Both the position numbers and the translations under genes were made by a program. Below the pieces are notes generated by a model that saw only the letters and a list, made by a program, of their open reading frames with translations, did no database searches and was not told where the DNA came from. 64,000 nucleotides of DNA from Arthrobacter sp. YD4 (lineage in GTDB: Bacteria > Actinomycetota > Actinomycetes > Actinomycetales > Micrococcaceae): assembly GCF_030410515.1 (NCBI RefSeq), contig NZ_JAUHHD010000001.1, positions 496,001 through 560,000 on the forward strand, written 5' to 3'. Each line of letters opens with the position of its first letter. The first letter of the stretch is position 1. Of this stretch, positions 52,997 through 60,371 are shown piece after piece.

Positions 52997-53662
52997 TCAG
53001 GCTCCCGGGGTGCTGGACGCGCGCGGAAGCAGGGCGGCGGCGGGTTCGCTGTAGTCCACGCGCAGCAGCGTGCCGTCGTCGTTGAACACGAGGGAGGTCA
53101 CGGACGTCAGGGTGCATTCGCGCTTGCGGGGATCGTGCCACAAGCGGCGGCCTTCGGCACTCAGGCGCGTGGCCCAGATGGGCAGCTGGTGGCTGACCAG
53201 GATGGCCTGGGCGTCCTCACCGCCGAGTTCCATGGCCTTGAGCCGGGCGTCCTGGACGGCGGCGCGGACGCGGGTGGCCTGCTCCTGGTATGGCTCTCCC
53301 CAGGAGGGGCGGAGCGGGTTGCGGAGCATGGGCCAGTGCCGGGGCTTGAGGATCTCGGAGCGGGACACCTGCATCCCCTCGAAGTAGTTGGCCGCCTCGA
53401 TAATGCGTCCCTCGGTGGCGATCGGCAGGCCCAGTGCCTGCGAGATCGGCTGCGCCGTCTCCTGCGCCCGGGTCAGCGGCGACGCCGCCAGGTGCACGAT
53501 GTTGGCGCCCTCGGCGACGCGGCGGCTGAAGTGGTCCGCGACGGTCTGCGCCATCTCCCGGCCCAGCTGGGAGAGGTGGAATTCCGGGAGCCTGCCGTAG
53601 AGGACGCCGTCGGGATTATGGACCTCGCCATGGCGGAGCAGATGAACAGTCGCGTGGGGCAT
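52997..53662 (-). CDS. histidine phosphatase (phosphoglycerate-mutase-like)
   Basis: A 221-residue branch-2-like histidine phosphatase with the phosphohistidine motif HLLRHGEVHNPDG near the N-terminus and the second catalytic His in AILVSHQLPIWA, plus LAASPLTRAQETAQP. It is the first gene of the ccs operon, 2 bp before the TlpA-like gene, a linkage common in Actinobacteria though its role there is unclear. The ATG at 53662 is preferred to a TTG ten codons earlier. TGAGAAACT ends seven bases before it, the same arrangement as before paaR. Confidence 0.85.
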   Translation of the reverse strand: MPHATVHLLRHGEVHNPDGVLYGRLPEFHLSQLGREMAQTVADHFSRRVAEGANIVHLAASPLTRAQETAQPISQALGLPIATEGRIIEAANYFEGMQVSRSEILKPRHWPMLRNPLRPSWGEPYQEQATRVRAAVQDARLKAMELGGEDAQAILVSHQLPIWATRLSAEGRRLWHDPRKRECTLTSVTSLVFNDDGTLLRVDYSEPAAALLPRASSTPGA

Positions 53663-53776
53663 GTGTACCAGTTTCTCAAAGGGCAGGGGCAATGACGAAA
53701 TCTTCTACGAGGAGTAGAACTCAAGTTTTTTCCGAAATGTTCCCCGCAGGTGGAATAAAAGATGCAAATGCATGTT

Positions 53777-53809
53777 TATACTGGGTGAGCAGTTAGTTGA
53801 GACTTCAAC
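53777..53809 (+). promoter_or_regulatory. -10 box and palindrome upstream of YceI
   Basis: TATACT at 53777-53782 is a good -10. Fourteen bases on, GTTGAGACTTCAAC (53796-53809) is an imperfect palindrome with TTGA/TCAA half-sites like those of MarR-type operators, placed just after the likely start of transcription. No MarR gene lies in the window. Confidence 0.4.
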
Positions 53810-53874
53810 CAATGAGGCCGCGACCGACGATCAGACAACGATCCGAACGAATCACTTACTCAAGGAGAACCACC

Positions 53875-54423
53875 ATGGCACTTCCCGCTAACCTCACCGC
53901 CGGCACCTGGACCCTCGACAACTCGCACAGCGAGATCGGCTTCACCGTCCGCCACGCGGGCATCAGCAAGGTCCGCGGCCAGTTCAAGGAAGCCGACGCC
54001 ACTCTCGACCTCTCCGAGAACGTCGCCGATTCCAAGGTCAACGCCACCATCAAGACCGCCAGCTTCGACTCCGGCGACGCCAACCGCGACGGCCACGTCC
54101 GCGGCGAAGACTTCTTCGACGTCGAGAAGTTCCCGGAGATCTCCTTCGTCTCCAACGGCATTGTCGAGAAGGGCGACGCCTACGAGCTGCAGGGCGACCT
54201 GACCATCAAGGGCATCACCCGCCCCGTCACCCTCGAGACCGAGCTCAACGGCGTGGCCGTCGATCCCTTCGGCAACACCCGCGCCGGCCTGACTGCCGAG
54301 ACGACCATCAGCCGCAAGGACTTCGGCCTGACCTGGAACGCCGTGCTTGAAGCCGGCGGCGTGCTGGTCAGCGACAAGGTTGCCATCAACCTGGAACTGG
54401 CCTTCATCGCCCCCGCAGCCTAG
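53875..54423 (+). CDS. YceI-family protein
   Basis: A 182-residue YceI-like protein without a signal peptide: GTWTLDNSHSEIGFTVRHAG, SKVRGQFKEADATLDL, HVRGEDFFDVEKFPEISFVS, LTIKGITRPVTLETELNG and FGLTWNAVLEAGGVLVSDKV. The lipocalin-like barrel binds isoprenoid or other long lipids. Cytoplasmic members are common in Actinobacteria and often respond to stress. AAGGAG seven bases before the ATG fixes the start and predicts strong translation. Confidence 0.9.
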   Translation: MALPANLTAGTWTLDNSHSEIGFTVRHAGISKVRGQFKEADATLDLSENVADSKVNATIKTASFDSGDANRDGHVRGEDFFDVEKFPEISFVSNGIVEKGDAYELQGDLTIKGITRPVTLETELNGVAVDPFGNTRAGLTAETTISRKDFGLTWNAVLEAGGVLVSDKVAINLELAFIAPAA

Positions 54424-54474
54424 TCTGCACACCCCGGCAGCGCCGGGCACTTCCGGCCACCGCGGCCGGCCCCT

Positions 54475-54513
54475 CGAATGCCCCGCACCTCTTCGGATGG
54501 TGCGGGGCATTCG
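54475..54513 (+). terminator. hairpin terminator after YceI
   Basis: CGAATGCCCCGCACC (54475-54489) and GGTGCGGGGCATTCG (54499-54513) form a perfect 15-bp stem with a nine-base loop, 52 bp after the YceI stop. There is no T-run, as is common for actinobacterial terminators. Confidence 0.7.
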
Positions 54514-54577
54514 CTCATTGAGGTGGCCCCCGGGTGGCAACTCGAAACCGTCAGCGGGTCCGTCTACAGTGAAATTC

Positions 54578-55099
54578 ATGAGCACCACCGGCGACCTTCC
54601 CGAGCCACCCAAGCCAGGCGCCAACCGGTTCGCGTGGCCTGCAGACCATCCCCGGAACTTCCGTGAGGTTCTGCCGGTGGGCGGTTACGCGGGAATGTTC
54701 ATGGTCCCGCCGATGCCTGTTCCACTGAGGATTTCGTACTGGATTTGGGTGGCCGGCGGCCTCCTCGGGCTGCTGGCCGGCGTCGTCGGGCTCTTTGGCG
54801 GGTTGGTCCTCTTCGTCGTCTCCCCCGGTCCCGGCATCCTGCTGCTGCTTCTGGTGCTGATCGCCCTCGCCCTCGCGGCGGCCCAGGTGACGCTGGCCAT
54901 GAAGATGAAGGAGGGCCGGGAGTGGGCCCGGTACGCCCTGACCGTCGCCGCCGGTGTGAGCCTCCTGCTGGCCGCCGTCAGTACCGGGTTGGCCGGGGGC
55001 GGGAGCTGGCCCAGTTTCGTCATCTGCCTCGCTGCCACGGTGCTGATGTGGCTGCCGGCGGCCCAGGCCTGGTTCGACGCCGGCAAGTCCCGGACCTGA
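54578..55099 (+). CDS. small membrane protein, paralogue of its neighbour
   Basis: A 173-residue protein with a Pro-rich N-terminus and four hydrophobic helices (starting YWIWVAGGLLGLLAGVVG, PGILLLLLVLIALALAAAQV, YALTVAAGVSLLLAAV and FVICLAATVLMWLPAAQAW). The segment KEGREWARYALTV between helices matches KGRNWARILGTV in the next gene, with similar spacing to the C-terminus, so the two share a domain. No named family is recognised. TACAGT ends seven bases before the ATG. No clear ribosome site. Confidence 0.7.
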   Translation: MSTTGDLPEPPKPGANRFAWPADHPRNFREVLPVGGYAGMFMVPPMPVPLRISYWIWVAGGLLGLLAGVVGLFGGLVLFVVSPGPGILLLLLVLIALALAAAQVTLAMKMKEGREWARYALTVAAGVSLLLAAVSTGLAGGGSWPSFVICLAATVLMWLPAAQAWFDAGKSRT

Positions 55100-55239
55100 G
55101 GCCGCCGTATTTCACGGGGAGTGCGCGGCATCCGTTCCCGCATAACGGCGCGCGGTCGGGGTACGGTGGGACTATCCACGCTGGGGGCAGGGTCTAGGCG
55201 CTGATCCCGGCAGTTCGCCTTCAAATGCAGAGGACCGCC

Positions 55240-56013
55240 ATGACCAACCCGCCAGTCGAGCCCTCCAGCCCTGACGGGCACGAGTCCGGCACACCCCAGT
55301 ACGGACAGAACCCGCCGCAGTACGGCCAGAACGCTCCCCAGTACGGCCAGCAGGCACCGCAGTACGGGCAGCAGCCGCAGTACGGCCAGAACGCGCCGCA
55401 GTATGGCCAGCAGGCACCCCAGTATGGGCAGAATGCGCCGCAGTACGGCCAGAACGGCGCTCAGTACGGGCAGCCGCAGTATGGCCAGCAGCCCCCGGCG
55501 TACACCGACGGCCCCTCGCCGTACGGGTACCCGTCCGAGCAGCCGCAGCAGTCAGCCGCGGGCCAGCCGCAGCTGCTCAACACCGCCTTCTGGCTGCTGG
55601 TGGCCTCCGGCGTCGTCTGGGTGATCTCGTTGCTCCTGGCGCTTGGTACCCTGGACAACCCCGCGATGCGCAGCACGGTCGAGCAGCAGATGGCCGCCGG
55701 CGGCGCGGACATCAGCTACGACAGCATCAAGGGCGCGGTGATGGTCAGCATCATCGTCTTCGCCGTGATCAGCGCCGGCCTGTACGCCCTGGTGGCCCTG
55801 AACGTCCGGAAGGGCCGGAACTGGGCCCGCATCCTCGGCACCGTACTGGCGGCCCTGTCGCTGCTGAGCCTGTTCCCGCTCAGCCTCGGCACGCTGGCCG
55901 TGGTCCTCGGTGTCGCCGGCATCGTCATCCTGTACATGCCCGCCGTCGCCCCGTACTTCAAGAAGCAGCAGCCGTTCGCCAACCCGTACGGCCAGAACCC
56001 GTACGGCCGCTAG
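55240..56013 (+). CDS. membrane protein with Gln-Tyr-Gly-Gln repeats
   Basis: A 257-residue protein. Residues about 19-90 are ten copies of a (P/A)QYGQ unit, mostly PQYGQNA or PQYGQQA, encoded by imperfect 18-21 bp DNA repeats. Four helices follow (NTAFWLLVASGVVWVISLLL, MVSIIVFAVISAGLYALVAL, TVLAALSLLSLFPLSL and LGVAGIVILYMPA), and the end FANPYGQNPYGR returns to the motif. Such low-complexity tails on small actinobacterial membrane proteins may drive clustering. That is a guess. AGGACCGCC precedes the ATG at 55240. The repeat number may vary between strains. Confidence 0.75.
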   Translation: MTNPPVEPSSPDGHESGTPQYGQNPPQYGQNAPQYGQQAPQYGQQPQYGQNAPQYGQQAPQYGQNAPQYGQNGAQYGQPQYGQQPPAYTDGPSPYGYPSEQPQQSAAGQPQLLNTAFWLLVASGVVWVISLLLALGTLDNPAMRSTVEQQMAAGGADISYDSIKGAVMVSIIVFAVISAGLYALVALNVRKGRNWARILGTVLAALSLLSLFPLSLGTLAVVLGVAGIVILYMPAVAPYFKKQQPFANPYGQNPYGR

Positions 56014-56031
56014 ACGCCGCGTTCACGCGCC

Positions 56032-56089
56032 GGGCGCAGGACCCGGACGACGCCGACTGATCAGTCGGCGTCGTCCGGGTCCTGCGCCC
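56032..56089. terminator. perfect 58-bp palindrome between convergent genes
   Basis: Twenty-nine bases (56032-56060) are followed at once by their exact reverse complement (56061-56089), with no spacer. The right half is the last 29 bases of the rex coding sequence including its stop. It can fold into a very stable hairpin on both strands and probably terminates transcription from both directions. Confidence 0.8.
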
Positions 56090-56768
56090 TTTGTGCGTGA
56101 TAGGCGAGGATCTGCAGTTCGGTGGCCATGTCCACCTTCCGCAGGTTGACCCCGTCCGGGACCTGAAGCATCACCGGGGCGAAGCTGAGAATGCTGCGTA
56201 CCCCGGCGGCCACCACCCGGTCACAGACGCTTTGGGCGACGGCGGCGGGCAGCGCCAGGACCACCATGTTGGCGCCGGTGCGGTGCAGGACCGCTTCGAG
56301 GTCGGCGGCGTCGCTGACCCGCAGCCAGCCCACCTCGCTGCCGATCACCATCTGGTCGGCGTCAAGGATGGCGACGATGTCGAAGCCGCGGGATTCGAAC
56401 CCGCCGTACCGGGCCAGCGCCTTGCCCAGGTTGCCGGCGCCGACGATCGCGACCTTCCAGTCCCGGGTCAGTCCCAGAGCCGCGGCAATGTGCTGGTTCA
56501 GGTACTGCACCTCATAGCCGACGCCGCGGGTGCCGTAGGAGCCGACGTAGGACAGGTCCTTGCGGAGGGTGGAGGAGCTGACCCCGGAGGCCTCGGCGAG
56601 CGATTCGGACGAGACCCGGTCCACTCCCTCGGACAGGAGCGTGGTGAGGGCGCGCAGATAGAGTGTCAGCCGCGCCACGGCCGCGGGCGGGATTTGCTTG
56701 GCGGCTGCGCCGGCACCCGCGGCCAGGGCGCCGGGTGTGGGGTCCAGCGAGGTCACTATCTGCTCCAT
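56061..56768 (-). CDS. rex: redox-sensing transcriptional repressor Rex
   Basis: A 235-residue Rex protein. The winged helix covers ARLTLYLRALTTLLSEGVDR and EASGVSSSTLRKDLSYVGSYG, and the NAD(H)-binding Rossmann domain has VAIVGAGNLGKALARYGGF, followed by a swapped C-terminal helix (LRKVDMATELQILAYHAQ). Rex senses the NADH/NAD ratio and represses respiratory genes when NADH is low. ATG 56768 is used. A GTG seven codons earlier is possible. The last 29 bases form half of a perfect palindrome. A glutaredoxin gene lies upstream on the same strand. Confidence 0.93.
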   Translation of the reverse strand: MEQIVTSLDPTPGALAAGAGAAAKQIPPAAVARLTLYLRALTTLLSEGVDRVSSESLAEASGVSSSTLRKDLSYVGSYGTRGVGYEVQYLNQHIAAALGLTRDWKVAIVGAGNLGKALARYGGFESRGFDIVAILDADQMVIGSEVGWLRVSDAADLEAVLHRTGANMVVLALPAAVAQSVCDRVVAAGVRSILSFAPVMLQVPDGVNLRKVDMATELQILAYHAQRAQDPDDAD

Positions 56769-56864
56769 CGAGTTCTGTTGTCTTCCCACTCTAGGGCCGG
56801 GCGACTTCGGCCCACAAAGCAGCGGCGGCCGAACGGCTTATCAGTGCCAGGCTGAGTGACCTGC

Positions 56865-57149
56865 TCAGTGGCCGGTGCCGAGCGCGCGGGTAAGGGTCCG
56901 CGTCAGCCGCGCCTCGTCGATCCGCCAGAAGTCGCGCTGCACACCGTCCACCAGCACCACCGGAATCTCCTCGGCGAAACGCTCACGCAGGGCCGCGTCG
57001 TCGTCGATCGACTGCTCGGACCACTCCAGGCCCAGCGCGGCGGTCACCCGGGTCACGGCGTCGCGCGCGTCCTCGCACAGGTGGCAGTTCGGCTTGGTGA
57101 TGAGGACGACGGCGGGACTGGGCGCCTGCTGCGGGTCGGTGCTGGCCAT
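56865..57149 (-). CDS. glutaredoxin-family protein
   Basis: A 94-residue thioredoxin-fold protein of the DUF836/glutaredoxin-like type: VVLITKPNCHLCEDARDAV carries the CxxC centre (CHLC), and EEIPVVLVDGVQRDFWRID contains the cis-Pro. It probably reduces disulfides in the cytoplasm. It precedes rex on the same strand (96-bp gap), a pairing common in Actinobacteria. TACCGT sits exactly six bases before the ATG, indicating leaderless transcription. Confidence 0.85.
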   Translation of the reverse strand: MASTDPQQAPSPAVVLITKPNCHLCEDARDAVTRVTAALGLEWSEQSIDDDAALRERFAEEIPVVLVDGVQRDFWRIDEARLTRTLTRALGTGH

Positions 57150-57323
57150 GGTTTAACGGTAGCCGGGCGCCGCCGCCGTCGTCGACGCAGCCCTGGTCCG
57201 GCCCCGACGAAGGTGCCGTGCCCCTCCCCTCGGCCCGGTTTACCCGGCTTTTCGGCCCGGTCCTACGGTGCGGCGGACGGCTCCGATCACGGGGATGCCT
57301 GCCGCATTGACTAGACTCGTGGC

Positions 57324-58142
57324 ATGCCCGAGGAGAAGATCGTCGCCGTCGCCGCGCGGACGGCAGCGTCACCGAAGCACGGCGAAGCTGCCTTCTTCGA
57401 CGTCGACAACACGCTGATGCGCGGCGCCAGCCTCTTCCATGTGGCACGCAAAATGCACCAGCGCGGGGCGTTCACCCTCCGCCAGGCCGCAGGGTTTGGC
57501 TGGAAACAGCTGATGTTCGTCTGCCGCGGTGAGAACCTCGAGGACGTCCACGCCGTCCGCGATACCGCCCTCAGCCTGGCGTCCGGCTTCACCGTCAAGG
57601 ACATCGAGGCCCTCGGCGAAGAGGTCTACGACGAGATGATCGAGTCCCGGATCTGGCCCGGCACCAAGGCCCTCGCCGAACAGCACCTGCGGATGGACCG
57701 GCCGGTCTGGCTCGTCACCGCGACGCCGATCGAGGTGGCCACGGTGATCTCCACCCGGCTGGGCCTCACCGGCGCACTCGGCACCGTGGGCGAGATCCAC
57801 GAGGGCTCCTACACCGGGCGGCTGGTGGGCGACATCCTGCACGGTCCGGCCAAGGCCGTCGCCGTCCGCCGCATCGCCGAGGAGCAGGACCTGGACCTGT
57901 CCCGCTGCTGGGCTTACAGCGACTCGCACAATGACATTCCCCTGCTGAGCATGGTGGGCCACCCGGTGGCGATCAATCCTGACGCCCGGCTGCGCCGCCA
58001 CGCCCGCGAGAACAACTGGCCGGTCTACGATTTCCGGTCCGGCCGCCGCGCCGCGACCCTGGGCCTGAAGGCGGCCACGGTCGGCGGCGCCATCTACGGC
58101 CTCTGGCGCAGCTACTCCCGCTTCCGCGGCCCCACCGCCTAA
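57324..58142 (+). CDS. HAD-IB family hydrolase (SerB-like)
   Basis: A 272-residue haloacid-dehalogenase phosphatase. Motif I is AAFFDVDNTLMRGAS (nucleophile Asp), motif II WLVTATPIEV, motif III the Lys near GPAKAVAVRRIAEE, and motif IV WAYSDSHNDIPLLSMVG. The C-terminus has a basic hydrophobic stretch (AATLGLKAATVGGAIYGLW). Relatives include phosphoserine phosphatase-like and 1-acylglycerol-3-phosphate-linked enzymes. The substrate is not clear. TAGACT lies six bases before the ATG. Divergent from the glutaredoxin gene. Confidence 0.85.
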   Translation: MPEEKIVAVAARTAASPKHGEAAFFDVDNTLMRGASLFHVARKMHQRGAFTLRQAAGFGWKQLMFVCRGENLEDVHAVRDTALSLASGFTVKDIEALGEEVYDEMIESRIWPGTKALAEQHLRMDRPVWLVTATPIEVATVISTRLGLTGALGTVGEIHEGSYTGRLVGDILHGPAKAVAVRRIAEEQDLDLSRCWAYSDSHNDIPLLSMVGHPVAINPDARLRRHARENNWPVYDFRSGRRAATLGLKAATVGGAIYGLWRSYSRFRGPTA

Positions 58143-58151
58143 GCTGGCCCG

Positions 58152-58244
58152 GTTTCCGCTACGGTTCCGGACCGAGGCGGCGCTCCCCCGGATGGGACAG
58201 CCCCGGCGTCACCGTTTCCGCTACGGTTCCGGACGGAGGCGGCG
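58152..58244. repeat. direct repeat of 31 bp
   Basis: GTTTCCGCTACGGTTCCGGA plus eleven more bases occurs at 58152-58182 and again at 58214-58244 with one difference, 62 bp apart. Further GGTCCGG/TTCCGGA words continue to about 58290. This is most of the 274-bp gap between the HAD and bS22 genes, and I see no coding potential in it. Confidence 0.6.
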
Positions 58245-58360
58245 GATTCGGACCGGCGCACCCCGGGTCCGGTATGCGCAGGTCCGGAATCGGTGCGGAT
58301 TTCCCCGAGCGCCGCGGATTCCGCGCCCAAGCCTCAAAGCACGCTGACCCTGATCCGGGC

Positions 58361-58397
58361 AAAGAAAATGCCCGCTGCCGGAAGGCAACGGGCATTT
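58361..58397 (-). terminator. rho-independent terminator of the bS22 gene
   Basis: On the minus strand AAATGCCCGTTGCC, a four-base loop and GGCAGCGGGCATTT form a 14-bp stem with one G-T pair, followed by TCTTT. It lies 20 bp after the bS22 stop. Confidence 0.85.
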
Positions 58398-58416
58398 CAC
58401 GCTGAACGAAGTATCT

Positions 58417-58515
58417 CTACTTCTTGTTGCGGCGCTGGTGGCGGGTCTTGCGAAGCAGCTTGCGGTGCTTCTTCTTGGCCATACGCTTGCGACGCTTCTT
58501 AATAACTGAACCCAC
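58417..58515 (-). CDS. small ribosomal protein bS22 (AURKAIP1/COX24-like)
   Basis: A 32-residue protein starting with GTG: MGSVIKKRRKRMAKKKHRKL, then LRKTRHQRRNKK. It is almost half Lys and Arg. This is the very small actinobacterial protein annotated as an AURKAIP1/COX24-domain protein and found in mycobacterial small ribosomal subunits as bS22. AAGGA lies six bases before the GTG. It has its own strong terminator and follows the BldC-like gene on the same strand, the standard actinobacterial order. Confidence 0.92.
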   Translation of the reverse strand: MGSVIKKRRKRMAKKKHRKLLRKTRHQRRNKK

Positions 58516-58708
58516 GAAAGTTCCTTACCGGCTAGATGCAGTACCTGCCCGTTGGGAAGTGTCCGCGGGCTTAGCAGCAGACTGAAACAACTGACAGGTT
58601 CTTACAATGACGTTAAACGTTCCTTAACAGGGTACCGCCTCCGCGGCCCGCACCACGACCGCGGCCCGGGCAGGGGTGAAGCACGGCCCGGGTTGAACGG
58701 CGGCTGGC

Positions 58709-58921
58709 TCAGGCCGTTTCGGTGTGCCCGTCGACCACAGCACCCTTGAGGTACTGTTCGACGGCGCTTTCCGGAACCCGGTAGGAGCGGCCAAAACGCA
58801 CCGCCGGCATTTCACCGGAGTGCACCAGGCGATACACGGTCATCTTGGATACGCGCATGACCTCCGCGACCTCGGCCACAGTGAGAAAGCGCGCGTTGGA
58901 GAAGTTGGCCTCCGAAGACAT
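58709..58921 (-). CDS. BldC/excisionase-type helix-turn-helix protein
   Basis: A 70-residue DNA-binding protein with a MerR-type winged helix: FLTVAEVAEVMRVSKMTVYR followed by LVHSGEMPAVRFGRSYRVPE and EQYL. It has no effector domain. Relatives include BldC of Streptomyces, which binds direct repeats and controls development, and phage excisionases. The fixed position next to bS22, rather than any phage gene, points to a chromosomal regulator. Confidence 0.85.
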   Translation of the reverse strand: MSSEANFSNARFLTVAEVAEVMRVSKMTVYRLVHSGEMPAVRFGRSYRVPESAVEQYLKGAVVDGHTETA

Positions 58922-59069
58922 TTCCCTTATTCCTTTTGCTCAAGCGAACGGCTGCCCCGTCTGAACGACATGGCGGTGTGCCGATGCTGAGCCATCAAAC
59001 AACCATGTGCTAGATACTCTAGGGGTTTCTGGTGCCAATGTGAAAGAGTTCCTCAGGAATTGGACAGGA

Positions 59070-60191
59070 CTATTCCGCCGTAAGCCGGTCCCGGCGGGCC
59101 CGGGCCGAAGCCGCCAGCTGGTCCAGCACGGACGCCGTGACGTCCCAGTCCATGCAGGCGTCCGTCACGCTCTGGCCGTAGGTCAGGTCGTCGGTCCCGG
59201 CGGCGTGCGCGTCGACGTCGAGCGCCTGCGCCCCGCCCACCAGGAAGCTCTCCAGCATCACGCCGCCGATCGCCGCCGCGGACGCCACGCCATTCTCCAG
59301 CTGCGCGCCGATTTCCAGGGCCACCTCGGCCTGCCGGTGGTGGTTCTTGCCGCTGTTGGCGTGGCTGGCGTCCACGATCAGGCGCGGGTTCAGCTGCCGT
59401 CCGGCCAGCTTGGCGGAGGCGTCCTCGACGTCGGCGGCTGCGTAGTTCGGGCCGCCGCTGCCGCCGCGCAGAATGACATGCGTGTCCGGGTTGCCGGCGG
59501 TGCTGACCATGGAGGCCCGGCCCTCGCCGTCAATGCCGAGGAACGCCTGGGCGGCACCGGCCGCGCTGCACGCGTCGAGCGCCACCTGCAGGCCGCCGTC
59601 GGTGCCGTTCTTGAACCCGATCGGCATGGACAGGCCCGAGGCGAGCTGGCGGTGGATCTGGCTCTCGGTGGTGCGGGCGCCGATGGCACCCCAGGACACC
59701 AGGTCGGCCATGTACTGCGGGCTGATCGGCTCCAGGAACTCCGTGGCGGTGGGCAGTCCCAGGGCGGTGACCTGGCGCAGGAACTGCCGCGCGGCCCGCA
59801 GGCCGCCCGCGATGTCGTGGCCGCCGTCGAGCCCCGGATCGTTGATCAGGCCCTTCCAGCCCACCGTGGTCCGAGGCTTCTCGAAGTAGGTGCGCATCAC
59901 GATCAGCAGGTCCCCGCGGTGCTTCTCGGCCTGGCTGACCAGCCGGCGGGCGTATTCCAGGCCGGCCTTGGGGTCGTGGATCGAGCAGGGGCCCACGATC
60001 ACCAGGAGCCGGTCGTCGACGCCGTCCATCACCGCGCGTACCTCGTCCCGGCCGCGGGCGACGACGTCGGCGCAGCGCTCGTCGAGCGGCAGGTCGGCAA
60101 TCATCGCCTGCGGGGTGGGCAGCGGGGTGAAGTCGTTGATCCGCAGGTCAGAGGTGGACTGCTGGCGGGCCGGGGCTGCTTCGATGCTCAT
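59070..60191 (-). CDS. 3-deoxy-7-phosphoheptulonate (DAHP) synthase, class I
   Basis: A 373-residue DAHP synthase of the AroF/G/H type: RLLVIVGPCSIHDPKAGLEY, MRTYFEKPRTTVGWKGLIND, ATEFLEPISPQYMADLVSWG, SGLSMPIGFKNGTDGGLQVA and LIVDASHANSGKNHHRQ hold the substrate and metal ligands (Cys, His, Glu, Asp). It condenses phosphoenolpyruvate with erythrose 4-phosphate, the first step towards Trp, Tyr and Phe. AGGA precedes the ATG. A 173-bp leader with a short aromatic-rich peptide and two hairpins lies upstream, suggesting attenuation besides feedback inhibition. Confidence 0.94.
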   Translation of the reverse strand: MSIEAAPARQQSTSDLRINDFTPLPTPQAMIADLPLDERCADVVARGRDEVRAVMDGVDDRLLVIVGPCSIHDPKAGLEYARRLVSQAEKHRGDLLIVMRTYFEKPRTTVGWKGLINDPGLDGGHDIAGGLRAARQFLRQVTALGLPTATEFLEPISPQYMADLVSWGAIGARTTESQIHRQLASGLSMPIGFKNGTDGGLQVALDACSAAGAAQAFLGIDGEGRASMVSTAGNPDTHVILRGGSGGPNYAAADVEDASAKLAGRQLNPRLIVDASHANSGKNHHRQAEVALEIGAQLENGVASAAAIGGVMLESFLVGGAQALDVDAHAAGTDDLTYGQSVTDACMDWDVTASVLDQLAASARARRDRLTAE

Positions 60192-60251
60192 GATGGGTCC
60201 TGTTCCGGATGGGGAGCGGGCCCTGATCAGAACCCGCCGGAGAAATGGCGA

Positions 60252-60335
60252 AGGGCAGAGAATGATCTCTGCCCTGTTGGCTCTGAAGGAAAGTTGGATG
60301 CGTGTCAGTTAGACGCGGGCCCCTCCAGAGCCAAC
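60252..60335 (-). promoter_or_regulatory. probable attenuator before DAHP synthase
   Basis: On the minus strand GTTGGCTCTG (60335-60326, inside the leader peptide) is complementary to CAGAGCCAAC (60285-60276). Directly after, AGGGCAGAGA-TCAT-TCTCTGCCCT (60275-60252) is a perfect 10-bp hairpin. CAGAG in the second arm can instead pair with CTCTG in the hairpin's 3' arm. These alternatives are what ribosome-dependent attenuation needs. The T-run after the hairpin is weak. Confidence 0.65.
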
Positions 60336-60364
60336 GAAAAATACGCATACCAACGGTTAGTCAT
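60305..60364 (-). CDS. aromatic-rich leader peptide of DAHP synthase
   Basis: A 19-codon open frame, MTNRWYAYFSLALEGPASN, with Trp5, Tyr6, Tyr8 and Phe9 in a cluster, ending at TGA 114 bp before the DAHP synthase start. The codons just after the cluster (TTG GCT CTG) form the first arm of the regulatory hairpin, so a ribosome stalled for lack of charged aromatic tRNA would mask it. TATGGT lies seven bases before the ATG, consistent with a leaderless start. An in-frame ATG four codons upstream overlaps that box. A functionally similar leader (aroR) has been described in Corynebacterium. Confidence 0.7.
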   Translation of the reverse strand: MTNRWYAYFSLALEGPASN

Positions 60365-60371
60365 GGCAATG

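Noticed and set aside
58709..58921. Excisionase-like gene as evidence of a prophage
   Set aside because: No integrase, attachment repeats or phage genes are nearby, and the bS22-adjacent position is a standard chromosomal arrangement.
60148..60348. A 66-codon frame (MRIFRWLW...) in the DAHP synthase leader
   Set aside because: It runs into the start of the enzyme gene in another frame and has no ribosome site. The 19-codon frame starting at the promoter-fitted ATG better explains the hairpins, though it cannot be fully excluded.
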